Positions 53,298 through 62,503 of a stretch of 64,000 nt of DNA are shown in pieces. The DNA comes from Isosphaera pallida ATCC 43644 (GTDB lineage: Bacteria; Planctomycetota; Planctomycetia; Isosphaerales; Isosphaeraceae): positions 3,562,450-3,626,449 of the forward strand of contig NC_014962.1 in the NCBI RefSeq assembly GCF_000186345.1, read 5' to 3'. The translations under genes and the position numbers were made by a program. Within the stretch, counting starts at the first letter, position 1; each line of letters begins with the position of its first letter. A model generated the notes under the pieces. The model was not told the DNA's origin, did no database searches, and worked only from the letters and a program-made list of their open reading frames with translations.

Positions 53298-55739
53298 CTA
53301 TTCGTCTTGAGGCAGAGGACGCTCCCCAGTGGCTCGAAATCGAGCGCGGATCCAGCCTGACTCGTCTGGAAGCCGCAGGGACTCAAGAGCGAATCCGGGA
53401 AACGCGAGCGTCTCCAGGGGAAAGGCGAACTCCTGTTGAATCACCGGGTTGAGGAAGGTGTTGAAGAAGAAGGTGGTCCGCTGTCCCGAGATCGTTTGGC
53501 CAGGTGTCCCGTTGATGATCGGAGTGATCGCGGGTTGGGAGAGGAGGACCCTGGCGATCACCAGCCGCAACGCCGGTCCCCGATACGGCTGGGGTCGGTT
53601 GTTTCGCTGGGCGAGGGTGGGGGACGCCGCGTCGGCCGGGTCTTTGGGAAGGTCATCCAAACCGGGCAGGTCGTCGGGGTTAGGGATGTCGCCGATCCGA
53701 GGCTCATCGTCGGGGTTGGGCATGAGAGCGTCGGGTGGGGTGGGAGGCGTCGTGGCGGGAGCGGTTTCGTTCTCGACGGCGGGCAACACCGTCTCGGTGC
53801 CAAAGCCGAGGCGGAAGGTGATGGTGACCTGAGCGGCTTCGACAATGACCTCTTCGGCTTGGTCGCCGGCGATCCTCTTGAAATCGTCGAGAGGGGGAAT
53901 CCTCAGGCGAAGATTTCGTAAAATCAACACCAACTGGCCTTCGGCATCGACCGTCACAATCGGCGGCGTCTTAGGGGTGTCGATCAGCAGGGTGAGACCC
54001 ACGGGCGCGGTTTTGGGGTCGGCTCCCGCCTCAATGCGTCGCCGCCAGTCCTCCAACGCCTGGTTCCAGGCGTTGTCGTTAGGATCATAAGTGAAGGTCT
54101 TGGGCTGGTTAACCTCCTTGAGATCCAGGGTGTCGAAGTTGACCAGCACGCGGTTGGGAGCGCGCTGCCTGAGACGGTCGATCACTCCCTGCGACAGGGT
54201 GTTGAGAATCGACGGGGCGTGCAGATCGACCACCAAACCCGGCTCGTTGGTTCTCAGATCAGCCGGCAACGGCCACGACGTGCCCAAGGGTAAGGGATCC
54301 CCCCATCGGAACTGGGCCGTGATCGAGGCGAAATCCGACTGGGTGGAGGGACTCAAATGGTCTAGACCAAGCGGAACCCCCAGCGCCTCATCAAGTCTGA
54401 GTCGGCGATCGCCCACCAGGAAGCGTCGTAGGTTGGCGTTACGCTTGGCCATTTGTTGGGCTAGACGTTCAGAACGTTCCTCACGTGCCTCGATCGGCAC
54501 CTGTCGGCGCACTTCTCCGATCGCGTTCTGGTAAATCAAGCTGCGAATCCGTTCGGCGTCGAATCCGATCGCTGCCAAGGCGGCCCGTCGCAGGCCGGTG
54601 CAAGGTTGAGGTTGGAGCCCCACGGCGATATCGGTGCAATGCTGGGACCGACCGTCAAGTGCCAGGCCGTTGGTGGAGAAGGCGGTAAAAATCGTAAGGA
54701 TCGACTGATCGTAGGTTGTCATCGAGGGTTCATACAAGCTGACGAGCAAACGGCCGCGGATGTCGCGGGCCACCTGGTCGCGGAAATCCAGCACGGGGGT
54801 CACGCTGGTCAGCGCTTGGGTGTTGGCGAAGGCGATCGCGTTGGGGGAAGGCAGCAAGGTGTAACCCAGCTTGGGTCCGGCGGTGATGTAGCTAACCCGC
54901 CCTTTGCGCACAATCGGACCATCGCGAACGAGAAGTTGGTCGAAGAGGGGGCGTGTCGTGTCCAAATCGGCGCGGATCCGAATGGTCTGCGCGTAATACG
55001 CTTCACGCCAGGCTTCCAACAAAGCGATGGCAGGCGGCCAGGCGTATTGGTTGACCGAGTCTTCCAGGTCGCGCGCGATCAAGGCGGCAGCTTGAGCGAC
55101 CTTGAGCCGAGCTTGGGTGAGGGCGGCCCGGCGTCGTTCGTCCCCCTCGATGCGGGGATCGATCGTCGGAGGCGTCTCCTGAAGACTCCAGACTCGGAAC
55201 AGGTCGGTTTCCAGAAAGCGATTCCAAGAAGCGGCATGGCCGGGATCGAATGCGAGGGGGGCCGCGCCAGGGTCAGGAGGCTGAAGCGCTTGAGTCAGCC
55301 GCACCACCGCGCGGGCCAGTTGGACCCGTGGTTCCAACCAAATCGCTAGCTGACGGCGCGGTTGATCTAATTCGGACCAGACGATGGAACGCAACTCGTG
55401 GGCCATTCGATCCAACCGTGCCAAGGCGTTCAATCGTTCCGAAAGGGTTCGAGCGTCTCGTTGACGGTCCAATTGCTCAATCAACCGGGCCACGGAATCC
55501 CGCCATGCCGGGAGATTGGGATCATCGGGAGCGATCGTTGGGAGCTCGGAGAAAGAATCGGGTTCACGCGCCACCGCCGCCTCAAGACGCTGGAGGAGCC
55601 GTGCCCAGGAGGAACGAACCGCTTGAGTGGCTTGGTCGTCGCCGCGAACCGAGCGGGTCGGCGTGAGGGTTGCCAGCGCCACCAAGATCAAACCGATTCC
55701 CGAGCGGATCGGTCCGGTTCCGATCACAGTCCACGGCAT
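53298..55739 (-). CDS. Large secreted protein, unknown
   Basis: An 813-residue protein from ATG 55737-55739, with GGGGGAATC ahead. A signal peptide is at about 8-32 (IGTGPIRSGIGLILVALATL). Residues 40-330 are helical with Arg-rich helices; residues 330-560 mix strands and helices (VSYITAGPKLGYTLLPSPNA, AEREERS-like Arg/Glu helices). Residues 560-700 are strand-rich (LVLILRNLRLRIPPLDDF, VEAAQVTITFRLGFG). An Asp/Pro-rich linker follows (PNPDDEPRIGDIPNPDDLPG). The end is another strand-rich part (YRGPALRLVIARVLLSQPAI and TFFFNTFLNPVIQQEFAFPL). No domain is recognised. It likely sits at the envelope; its size and layout resemble other planctomycete orphans. Confidence 0.65.
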   Translation of the reverse strand: MPWTVIGTGPIRSGIGLILVALATLTPTRSVRGDDQATQAVRSSWARLLQRLEAAVAREPDSFSELPTIAPDDPNLPAWRDSVARLIEQLDRQRDARTLSERLNALARLDRMAHELRSIVWSELDQPRRQLAIWLEPRVQLARAVVRLTQALQPPDPGAAPLAFDPGHAASWNRFLETDLFRVWSLQETPPTIDPRIEGDERRRAALTQARLKVAQAAALIARDLEDSVNQYAWPPAIALLEAWREAYYAQTIRIRADLDTTRPLFDQLLVRDGPIVRKGRVSYITAGPKLGYTLLPSPNAIAFANTQALTSVTPVLDFRDQVARDIRGRLLVSLYEPSMTTYDQSILTIFTAFSTNGLALDGRSQHCTDIAVGLQPQPCTGLRRAALAAIGFDAERIRSLIYQNAIGEVRRQVPIEAREERSERLAQQMAKRNANLRRFLVGDRRLRLDEALGVPLGLDHLSPSTQSDFASITAQFRWGDPLPLGTSWPLPADLRTNEPGLVVDLHAPSILNTLSQGVIDRLRQRAPNRVLVNFDTLDLKEVNQPKTFTYDPNDNAWNQALEDWRRRIEAGADPKTAPVGLTLLIDTPKTPPIVTVDAEGQLVLILRNLRLRIPPLDDFKRIAGDQAEEVIVEAAQVTITFRLGFGTETVLPAVENETAPATTPPTPPDALMPNPDDEPRIGDIPNPDDLPGLDDLPKDPADAASPTLAQRNNRPQPYRGPALRLVIARVLLSQPAITPIINGTPGQTISGQRTTFFFNTFLNPVIQQEFAFPLETLAFPGFALESLRLPDESGWIRARFRATGERPLPQDE

Positions 55740-56229
55740 TTTGATTCCCCCGAATCTGATCGCGTCGCTTTCAAACCAGAATCGCCCCACAACCTGAGTT
55801 TCGCATACCCTTGACCCAACGCTTGATGCGAATCGGAACAGGCGTGCTGCACGCAACCGCGCGACCGATCTTGACCGACGCGATCCGGTCAACCACTTCG
55901 ATTGGGTCAACGCCTTGGAATCGGTCCAATCGGTGGATCGGGTAGGTTCGTCGGTTTGGTGATTTTGGAAATTCTGGGTCAAAGGGTTTGAAGAATCGGG
56001 TGGAATCGAGTAAGTTCCCGGCAGAATCGACCCGATTTGGTCGATTCCGTTAGAACGACGTATGAAGTCTCAACCCAAGCGGTGAATCCCCGCGGTCAGG
56101 GGATTTGCTTGATCGCGGTTTGGTGATTGCATCTCTTTTTTTGTGCGGGCGCGGCGGAGTCGCCCCACGCCAACAGATGTACCACGGAACGAATTGACGA
56201 CGCGGATCGTCCGGGAGTTGACCTCGCTT
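55740..56229. other. 0.49-kb divergent gap before the matrixin-like protein
   Basis: No gene supported. Several AATCGG/GGGTCAA-like repeats make the sequence look locally repetitive (55905-56000) but they are too imperfect to call. GTTAGAACG, one base off the GTTAGAATG element, occurs at 56049-56057, 175 bases before the matrixin-like start. Confidence 0.4.
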
Positions 56230-57708
56230 ATGAAGATCCGTTCGAGCTATCGTGGAGACCGCCGCATCCGCCGCGGTTACCGACCCGAGTCCATGCAAAC
56301 CCTGGCGTTGGAACCCAAAACGCTGCTGAGTGGCTTTGGCTACGAGCCGGACGATAAGGCTCAAACCAGTTTCAGTCTCGTCGAGGATCAATCGGGCTGG
56401 TTGCTGGGTGATGTGACCATTCATCGCGAGTTCAACTCGCGGTTAGGGGCCGACTGGAAACGCGAGGTCGCCCGGGCGTTCCAAACCTGGGTGGTGTACG
56501 CTGACCTAGATATCGCCTGGTCTAACGACCTGTCCAATCCGATCAACTCGGTCGTCGGTCTGCCAGGGGCCTCGCGTCATGGTGACATCCGGGTTTCCGG
56601 CGGCAATCTTGGTTCGCCCAGTCGTCTCACTCAGACCCAACGGCACAATCCCGGTCGCACGTCGCCGGTGATTGCCGGGGAGATCCAATTCAACGTCAAC
56701 GCCAACTGGGGCGACGGTTCTAACGGCACGGTCGATTTATACTCCGTGGCGATTCAGGAGGTCGGGGCGATTCTGGGTCTGCCGGTCAATTGGAGTCCTG
56801 ACTCGGTAATGAATCCGGTGTACCGAGGGGTCCGCTCCGGTCCGTCTGCTCAGGACATCGCGGCGATTCAGGCGATTTACGGTCCTCGTCAGCCCGACGA
56901 GTTCAACGCGCGGGGACAGGGGACTTCGGCGGCCACGGCCGTTGATTTGAACGCCCGCCTGGGAGACCTCCAAGGCCAGCTGACCAACCTTGACCTGACG
57001 CGAATCGGCGAGACCGACTTCTTCCGCCTGAGTCTTCCGGCCAATTTCAGCGGGGAGCTGGCCGTCTCGGCCTTGGCCGACCGCAATAGCCTGTTGAGTC
57101 CCAAGGTGGTGGTGCGCGACGCTCAAACCGGCGCTCAACTTGCGTCCGCCGCCAATCCCGACTCGTTCGCCAACAACGTGACCGCGCGACTCAACCCCGG
57201 CGGCGGCCGCGTGTTGCTGATCGAGGTCAGCGGCGCGACCTCCGACGTGTTCGCGGTTGGTGAATACACGTTGGCGATCCAAACCAATCGCAACGGGGCG
57301 GCTATCCCCCCCGCGCCTCTTCCCGCCCCTGCCCGTCCCCAAACCCCACCATCTTTCTCTTCGCCTCCGGCAATCACCCGACCCAACCCGTCGGCTCCCA
57401 CTCCCACTCCTACTCCAGCTCCGAGCCCTACGCCAGAACCAGTTCGGGTCATCACCTGGAACCCCGCTCCGACTCCGGCACCCATGCCCACGGGGTCGCT
57501 TTCGCAGGCTGACCGATTGCGAATGATCTGGAGTCTCGCGCGTGGCGAGGCGATTCCCGCGATCACGCCTCCCACCGCGTCGCCTCCGCCTCAAGTCGTC
57601 CCGGTTCAATCGTCGCCGGTCGTGCCGATGCAAGCCCCTTCAACTCCGGTGACCACCTGGAAGCTGATCGACGAGTCCGATCACACCAATCGGTTCCGTG
57701 GTTGGTGA
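56230..57708 (+). CDS. Surface protein with a catalytically dead matrixin-like domain
   Basis: A 492-residue protein from ATG 56230 (GGGAG 12 bases ahead). Residues 15-36 form the planctomycete surface-protein N-terminus (RGYRPESMQTLALEPKTLLS). Residues 55-220 follow the matrixin fold: VTIHREFN, EVARAFQTWVVYADLDIAW, the strand AGEIQFNVNANW, the active helix and the Met-turn (SVMNPVYRG, then AQDIAAIQAIYGPR). The expected HExxHxxGxxH is QEVGAILGLPV at 176-186, so all three zinc His are replaced (Q176, A180, V186); only Glu177 and Gly183 remain. Residues 230-370 form a beta domain with DTGDDFFRLSLPA-like TDFFRLSLPANFSG (pre-peptidase C-terminal-like). The rest is a Pro/Thr-rich tail. Likely a binding or structural protein. 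Confidence 0.8.
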   Translation: MKIRSSYRGDRRIRRGYRPESMQTLALEPKTLLSGFGYEPDDKAQTSFSLVEDQSGWLLGDVTIHREFNSRLGADWKREVARAFQTWVVYADLDIAWSNDLSNPINSVVGLPGASRHGDIRVSGGNLGSPSRLTQTQRHNPGRTSPVIAGEIQFNVNANWGDGSNGTVDLYSVAIQEVGAILGLPVNWSPDSVMNPVYRGVRSGPSAQDIAAIQAIYGPRQPDEFNARGQGTSAATAVDLNARLGDLQGQLTNLDLTRIGETDFFRLSLPANFSGELAVSALADRNSLLSPKVVVRDAQTGAQLASAANPDSFANNVTARLNPGGGRVLLIEVSGATSDVFAVGEYTLAIQTNRNGAAIPPAPLPAPARPQTPPSFSSPPAITRPNPSAPTPTPTPAPSPTPEPVRVITWNPAPTPAPMPTGSLSQADRLRMIWSLARGEAIPAITPPTASPPPQVVPVQSSPVVPMQAPSTPVTTWKLIDESDHTNRFRGW

Positions 57709-57946
57709 CAACGCCAACCCCCGCACCTCGTAAGGGATGGGCGGAACGAGTATGATATCCGGATCGGGTCCGCGCCGTGGCGGGAACAACGGGGGTGACG
57801 CTTTGTCTCCTCGGCGCGCTTGTCGGAGGCGTGGACGCCGATCCGTTGGTTTCGATGGGTTCGTGTTTCCCTTGGTCGCGTCTTGAGCGGTTCCATTGGC
57901 TGGGACCTTCCCATGTCGCGTCTTTACGTTTTGGGAGCCTTCCTCC

Positions 57947-58564
57947 GTGGCTGAATACACCCTGCCGGCTCTGCCTTACGCCTATGATGCTCTGGAGCCT
58001 CACATCGACGCCCGGACGATGGAGATTCACCACACTAAGCACCACCAGGCGTACATTACTAACCTGAACAACGCGATTAAAGATCAGCCCGCGCTTCAAG
58101 ACCTGCCGATCGAGAAGCTGATCGCCGACCTCGGGGCGATTCCCGAGGCCATCCGCACCACGGTGCGCAACAATGGCGGTGGCCACGCCAACCACGCTCT
58201 GTTCTGGCAGATCATGTCGCCTAATGGTGGCGGTCAGCCGGTCGGCAAGCTGGCCGCGGCGATCGAGGGCGAATTGCACGGGTTCGACAGTTTCAAGGAT
58301 GCCTTCTCGAAGGCTGGCCTCAACCGTTTCGGCTCGGGTTGGGCCTGGCTGGCGCTGGACCCAAGCAAAAAGCTGGTGATTACCTCCACCCCCAACCAGG
58401 ACAGCCCGATCATGGAAGGCATGATCCCCCTGCTAGGGATGGATGTTTGGGAACATGCGTACTATCTGAAGTATCAGAACCGCCGTGCCGACTATATCGC
58501 CGCCTTCTTCAACGTGATCAACTGGCCGATGGTTGACGAGCTTTACGTCAAGGCGATGGGCTGA
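57947..58564 (+). CDS. sodA: Superoxide dismutase, manganese type
   Basis: A 205-residue enzyme that turns superoxide into oxygen and hydrogen peroxide. The GTG at 57947 is the start, with GGGAG 10 bases ahead; it yields the canonical [20 protein letters not shown]. Metal ligands are H28, H83 (in [10 protein letters not shown]), D166 and H170 ([12 protein letters not shown]). Gln151 in TPNQDSPI is the active-site Gln position typical of manganese enzymes rather than iron ones. The frame is open 17 codons upstream but with no family sequence. It lies between two surface-protein genes on the same strand. A hairpin follows the stop. Confidence 0.94.
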   Translation: MAEYTLPALPYAYDALEPHIDARTMEIHHTKHHQAYITNLNNAIKDQPALQDLPIEKLIADLGAIPEAIRTTVRNNGGGHANHALFWQIMSPNGGGQPVGKLAAAIEGELHGFDSFKDAFSKAGLNRFGSGWAWLALDPSKKLVITSTPNQDSPIMEGMIPLLGMDVWEHAYYLKYQNRRADYIAAFFNVINWPMVDELYVKAMG

Positions 58565-58972
58565 GGCCGACGATTCGGCTAGGGTCGCCTTGGTCCCCCG
58601 ACGGTTCCCTTCAACCCAAACCAACCGCGTCCCTTCCCCGTCTCAATGTTGAGTGGGCGAAGAGGCGCGGTTGATTTGAGTTAACGCCTTCCATTTTCAA
58701 TTCATGGACCGGGCCGGACGAGATCAAGCGTGTTGGATGATGAGGGCTGGGTTGCCTGATCGTTGTAATCGGACGGCTTGGAGCCGACCAGTTCCACGAT
58801 GGTGGAAAGGGCCGAACTTTGGCAGGGTGGCACGTCGATCTGACGAGTGACGTCGCCCGACGGGTCATGACATCCGCCCGATCTGCTCCGGGTGGGACGA
58901 GTGCCGTCGTACCAGTCGGCTCCCTTTCGGGCGCGACGAGCCAAACCGTAGGGATGTTCAGGGAGGAACCCG
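58565..58972. other. 0.41-kb gap between sodA and a surface protein
   Basis: Holds a terminator-like hairpin near 58622-58673 and the upstream region of the next gene. No coding region is supported. No recognised regulatory site is seen. Confidence 0.4.
58622..58673 (+). terminator. Two-part hairpin after sodA
   Basis: CAACCGCG (58622-58629) pairs with CGCGGTTG (58666-58673), and inside it CTCAA-TG-TTGAG forms a second small stem. The sequence continues ATTTGAGTTAA. It begins 58 bases after the sodA stop; a terminator is likely but no T-run follows. Confidence 0.4.
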
Positions 58973-60496
58973 ATGAGGCCAAACCGTCGCCCCCCCCGCC
59001 GCGTTCGACCAGGCGTGGACAGTGCGCACAAGCTGGAAGAGCGTCAGCTTTTGTCAACTGTCTCTTCGTTTTACGCCCTGAGCGTTCCCGCAGCGGTGGC
59101 TTCTTCTCCGTCGTCCACGACGGCGGCTTCTCCGTCCCTGGGTGTGTCGGCCGCGATCACTGACCCCGCCGCGTCAAATCCGATCGCTTTGGTTGGACCC
59201 CAAGCGGAACCCGCTGACATGATCCCGCAGTCTCAGGCCACCACCGCCGTTGACGGCGGGGGACGTGTCTCGGCCGCGTTCCGCGATGTGCGTGACCTGG
59301 GCAGCAGTCCCCGCGATTTGGCCAAGTTGCCCCCCGACCAGTTGCTTCGCTTCATCACCCCGACCGGCGACGGCCCGCTGCGGACCAAGCACTTCGAAAA
59401 TCGCTTCCAACGCGCCATCTTTCGGCCCCAGTTGCCCGAGGATCGTCCTCGGCAGCGAGTCGCCACCCAATTGCGTGACGGGGGCCGGATCATCGAGGTC
59501 ACCGACGCCGACCGCGAGCATTTCGTGGTGGGTGTGACTGGTCCGGGGATTGTTCGCGCGTTGCCGGCCCCCAATGGCCGCACCAATATCATTGTGGACG
59601 GCTCGACCGAGTACACCCAACTCATCATCACGCCTCGGCAACCCACTCAACCGTCCGACCAACGGTTTAGAGGTGGCGCGCACAACTTTTCGCTGGGACA
59701 GACTCGCCGCGACAGCGTGCTTCAAATCAACGATATTATCATCAACACCGGGCGCATCAACTCGATTTTGGGTTATCGCACCGCCGACATTTCAGGTCGG
59801 ATCGAGATCCGCGGCGGTCAGTTTCCGGTGGATCGCATCGCGGTGCGGTCGTTGCGTCCTGGCGCTCAGATCATCGTCGGCGGCGATCTGAACACGTTGG
59901 ACGTACTGGGCAATGTGGATCTCAACGGACCCAACGACGTGATTCAGGTGGGCCGCGACCTCAATTTGTTCAATGTCGGCGGTAACATGACTCTACGCAA
60001 CGGGGCCGAGCTGCGGGTGGGTCGTTCGATCGGTCAGATTCCCCAGCCGCCCAAGGGCAGCGCAACCGGCTCGAACGTGCGTCAACAGAATCAACCCGAA
60101 CGGGTGGCCGGCGACGCGCCGTTGCCTTCGCTGGTTGGCATGTATGTCAAGGGCAACCTCGTCATCGACCCTGAAAGTCTGTTGTCCGTCGGTCGGGGAC
60201 GCCAACCCGAGAACGTTCCGATTGTGGTCGAGGGGAACTTCAGCGGTTACGACCGCACCCGGGTGTTTCGTCCCGAGGGCACGGTCAACCAGTTCATCTC
60301 GCTGCTGACCGACAATCGCGCTTTGGTCTCCGGTCAGCTTGACTCCAGCCGCCTGAACCCACCCAACCTCAGCCCCGGGGACGTGGCAATTCTCAGCAGT
60401 TATGTGGATCTGTTCGTGTTAGGCAACGCCACCGATACGCCTCGGCTGCGCAACTTCAACGTGCCTCCCCTCCCCCAACCCAACCCGACTCCCTAA
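58973..60496 (+). CDS. Planctomycete surface protein with LEERQLLS N-terminus
   Basis: A 507-residue protein with an ideal ribosome site (GGGAGGAACCCG). The N-terminus is basic (MRPNRRPPRRVRPGVDSAHK) and then has LEERQLLS, the planctomycete surface-protein pattern also seen in the dead matrixin protein upstream. Residues 40-110 are Ala/Ser/Pro-rich. Residues 150-350 are strand-rich with coil-like repeats (VLQINDIIINTGRINSILGY, DISGRIEIRGGQFPVDRIAV, GAQIIVGGDLNTLDVLGNVD, VIQVGRDLNLFNVGGNMTLR), which suggests a beta-solenoid. The last 60 residues are looser and end in Pro. No enzyme motif is seen. Export through an unknown route of this N-terminal class is inferred. Confidence 0.78.
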   Translation: MRPNRRPPRRVRPGVDSAHKLEERQLLSTVSSFYALSVPAAVASSPSSTTAASPSLGVSAAITDPAASNPIALVGPQAEPADMIPQSQATTAVDGGGRVSAAFRDVRDLGSSPRDLAKLPPDQLLRFITPTGDGPLRTKHFENRFQRAIFRPQLPEDRPRQRVATQLRDGGRIIEVTDADREHFVVGVTGPGIVRALPAPNGRTNIIVDGSTEYTQLIITPRQPTQPSDQRFRGGAHNFSLGQTRRDSVLQINDIIINTGRINSILGYRTADISGRIEIRGGQFPVDRIAVRSLRPGAQIIVGGDLNTLDVLGNVDLNGPNDVIQVGRDLNLFNVGGNMTLRNGAELRVGRSIGQIPQPPKGSATGSNVRQQNQPERVAGDAPLPSLVGMYVKGNLVIDPESLLSVGRGRQPENVPIVVEGNFSGYDRTRVFRPEGTVNQFISLLTDNRALVSGQLDSSRLNPPNLSPGDVAILSSYVDLFVLGNATDTPRLRNFNVPPLPQPNPTP

Positions 60497-60690
60497 CCCA
60501 CCGTCACCGGGCGACCGTGGTTCTGCCCTGGCAGGTCCGGAACGGTTCAACCCCGATCAAACGGCCGGGACTCAACCTCTTTCATTCACGCCGCCGCTCA
60601 ACCCAACGCCCCAGCCCGAGCCGTTCTTGTCCTTTCGGCAATGAAGCGACGAGAACGGCTCGTTCGTCGCGTTACACCGGAGTCCGCCAC

Positions 60691-61410
60691 TTACACCGAG
60701 CCTTCCTCGTCAATGGGACGACTCCAAACATCCCAATTGGTGGGTTGCGAGACACCCTCGCGCAGCAGACTCAAGTAGGTCGATCGGCTAACAAGAAGCC
60801 CGCCATGCGCCTCGATGTGAGGCGAGGGGACTTGGGCGTCCAGGAACAGCCAGCCCTCAGCGCGTCCTCGTCGCATCAAAGCGGCCAGGGCAAGTTTGGA
60901 GGCATTATCCTCGGTGTGAAACATCGACTCGCCGAAAAAGCAGGCTCCTAGATGCAACCCGTAGATTCCACCCACCAGCCGCCCGTCCTTCCAGGCTTCG
61001 ACGCTGTGGGCGTAACCCCGGCGATGCAGTTCCGCATACGCTTCCAGCATTGCTGAACAAATCCAAGTGCCGAACTCATGTTTGCGACGCATGGTCGCAC
61101 ATCCACGCATCACCCCGATGAAGTCGGTGTCGGCTTTGATCTGGAAGGGGCGTTTGCGTTCCAAAGCGGCGGCCTTGCGGGTCAGCCGAAATCGTTCGGG
61201 CTGAAGGATCATGCGGGGGTGGGGGGAGTACCAACGCGGAGTGGGGTTGGCCGACCAAGGGAAGACGCCTGAGCGATAAGCCCGAACCAGCCGCCCTACG
61301 CTCAAATCGCCTCCCAACGCCACCAGACCGTCGGGACCAGCGTGACGAGGGTCAGGGAAGTTCAGCGACTCTCTCAGCACTGGCGGCAGCCGCCACCTGA
61401 TCCGGCTCAT
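60691..61410 (-). CDS. aat: Leucyl/phenylalanyl-tRNA-protein transferase
   Basis: A 239-residue enzyme that adds Leu or Phe to proteins with N-terminal Arg or Lys, marking them for ClpAP. Starts at ATG 61408-61410 with GGAGACCCG ahead. Family motifs: FPDPRHAGPDGLVALGGDLS, VRAYRSGVFPWSANPTPRWY, SPHPRMILQP, then DTDFIGVMRGCATMRR, WICSAMLEAYAELHRRGYAH, SVEAWKDGRLVGGIYGLHLG and FFGESMFHTEDNASKLAL. It lies 60 bases after the PfkB-family kinase stop on the same strand. No clpS/clpA is in the window. Confidence 0.95.
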   Translation of the reverse strand: MSRIRWRLPPVLRESLNFPDPRHAGPDGLVALGGDLSVGRLVRAYRSGVFPWSANPTPRWYSPHPRMILQPERFRLTRKAAALERKRPFQIKADTDFIGVMRGCATMRRKHEFGTWICSAMLEAYAELHRRGYAHSVEAWKDGRLVGGIYGLHLGACFFGESMFHTEDNASKLALAALMRRGRAEGWLFLDAQVPSPHIEAHGGLLVSRSTYLSLLREGVSQPTNWDVWSRPIDEEGSV

Positions 61411-61470
61411 GACGGGTCTCCAAGCTATGCCGTCGGGTCCACGCCGGGGTGTGGCACAACAATCCAACCA

Positions 61471-62379
61471 TCACTCTTGAATGGCGAGCATTTCTTGATA
61501 GTGGCGGAACCGCCGCTCGATCTCGGCCAGCTCGGTGCGCTGGAACCGTCTGAGGCTGAAATCCTCGACGTTGAAGCTGGCGACCACGGTGCCAAAGGCC
61601 ATCGCCCGCTTGAAGCCTTCAGAGTCGAGCCGCCCCGTGGCGGCCAGATAGCCCATGATGCCGCCCGCGAAGCTGTCCCCCGCGCCGGTGGGATCCACCA
61701 CCTCGCTCATGGGAAAGGCCGGCAGTGTGAAGGTGTCAGTGGCCGATAAGAACATTGAGCCATGTTCGCCTTTCTTGATGATCACAAACCGCGGGCCCAT
61801 GTCCAGGATTTTCCGCCCGGCCTTGACGAGGTTGACCTCCTGGGTGACCAGCCGGGCCTCGCCGTCGTTGAGGACCACACCGTCGATTTCGCGCCAGAGT
61901 TTCAGGAGGGCGTCGCGCTCGGTTTCAATCCAGAAGTTCATGGTGTCAGCCACCGCCAGCCGTTTGCGCTTGGCTTGACGCAGCACCTTGAGCTGAATAT
62001 TGGGGTCGATGTTGGCGAGGAAGACATAAGGGGTTTGGGCGTGGGATTCAGGCAAAGTCGGGTCGAAGTTGGTCAGCACGTTGAGTTGAGTCTCCAACGT
62101 TTGAGCCGAGTTCATGTCTCCCTCGTACTTGCCGCGCCAGCGGAAGGTTCGGCCGCCGGGTTGCACGATCAGGCCCGAGGTGTCCACACCGCGCGCTTCC
62201 AGAAGGTCCCGGTGGGCGTGTGGGAAATCCTCGCCGATGACCGCGATTAAACGCACCGGTGTGAAGAAGCTAGCCGCATATGAGAAAAAGGTCGCCGAGC
62301 CGCCCAAAGCGTCGGCCACATCACCATGCGGGGTCTCGACCGTATCCAGCGCCACGGTACCCACCACCAACAACGACAT
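61471..62379 (-). CDS. PfkB family carbohydrate or nucleoside kinase
   Basis: A 302-residue kinase with AGGAAGGGGACG before its ATG. PfkB motifs: LVVGTVALDTVETPHGDVAD and LGGSATFFSYAASFFTPVRL at the N-terminus (substrate site), and VVDPTGAGDSFAGGIMGYLA near the C-terminus with the catalytic Asp of GAGD. NFWIETERDALLKLWREIDG and VLNDGEARLVTQEVNLVKAG lie between, a pattern shared with an adenosine kinase-like subgroup annotated as sugar kinases. The exact substrate is not decided. It follows gltX on the same strand at a 124-base gap, which is AT-rich, so it may have its own promoter. Confidence 0.9.
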   Translation of the reverse strand: MSLLVVGTVALDTVETPHGDVADALGGSATFFSYAASFFTPVRLIAVIGEDFPHAHRDLLEARGVDTSGLIVQPGGRTFRWRGKYEGDMNSAQTLETQLNVLTNFDPTLPESHAQTPYVFLANIDPNIQLKVLRQAKRKRLAVADTMNFWIETERDALLKLWREIDGVVLNDGEARLVTQEVNLVKAGRKILDMGPRFVIIKKGEHGSMFLSATDTFTLPAFPMSEVVDPTGAGDSFAGGIMGYLAATGRLDSEGFKRAMAFGTVVASFNVEDFSLRRFQRTELAEIERRFRHYQEMLAIQE

Positions 62380-62394
62380 GGTTTCGTCCCCTTC

Positions 62395-62460
62395 CTATGT
62401 TCAAAGTCAGCTTAATGTCAATATAAATGATTGATTGATCCTAATGGATATTTGGCGATA
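62395..62460 (-). promoter_or_regulatory. AT-rich stretch upstream of the PfkB kinase
   Basis: About 65 bases unusually rich in A/T (TTAATGTCAATATAAATGATTG and on), just ahead of the kinase start. Several TATAAT-like or TATTT-like boxes are possible on the minus strand. A separate promoter for pfkB-aat is the simplest reading. Confidence 0.35.
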
Positions 62461-62503
62461 CGGTTCCTAGGTCGCTGATTCGGCAGGGGGGTAAAGGGAT
62501 GGC

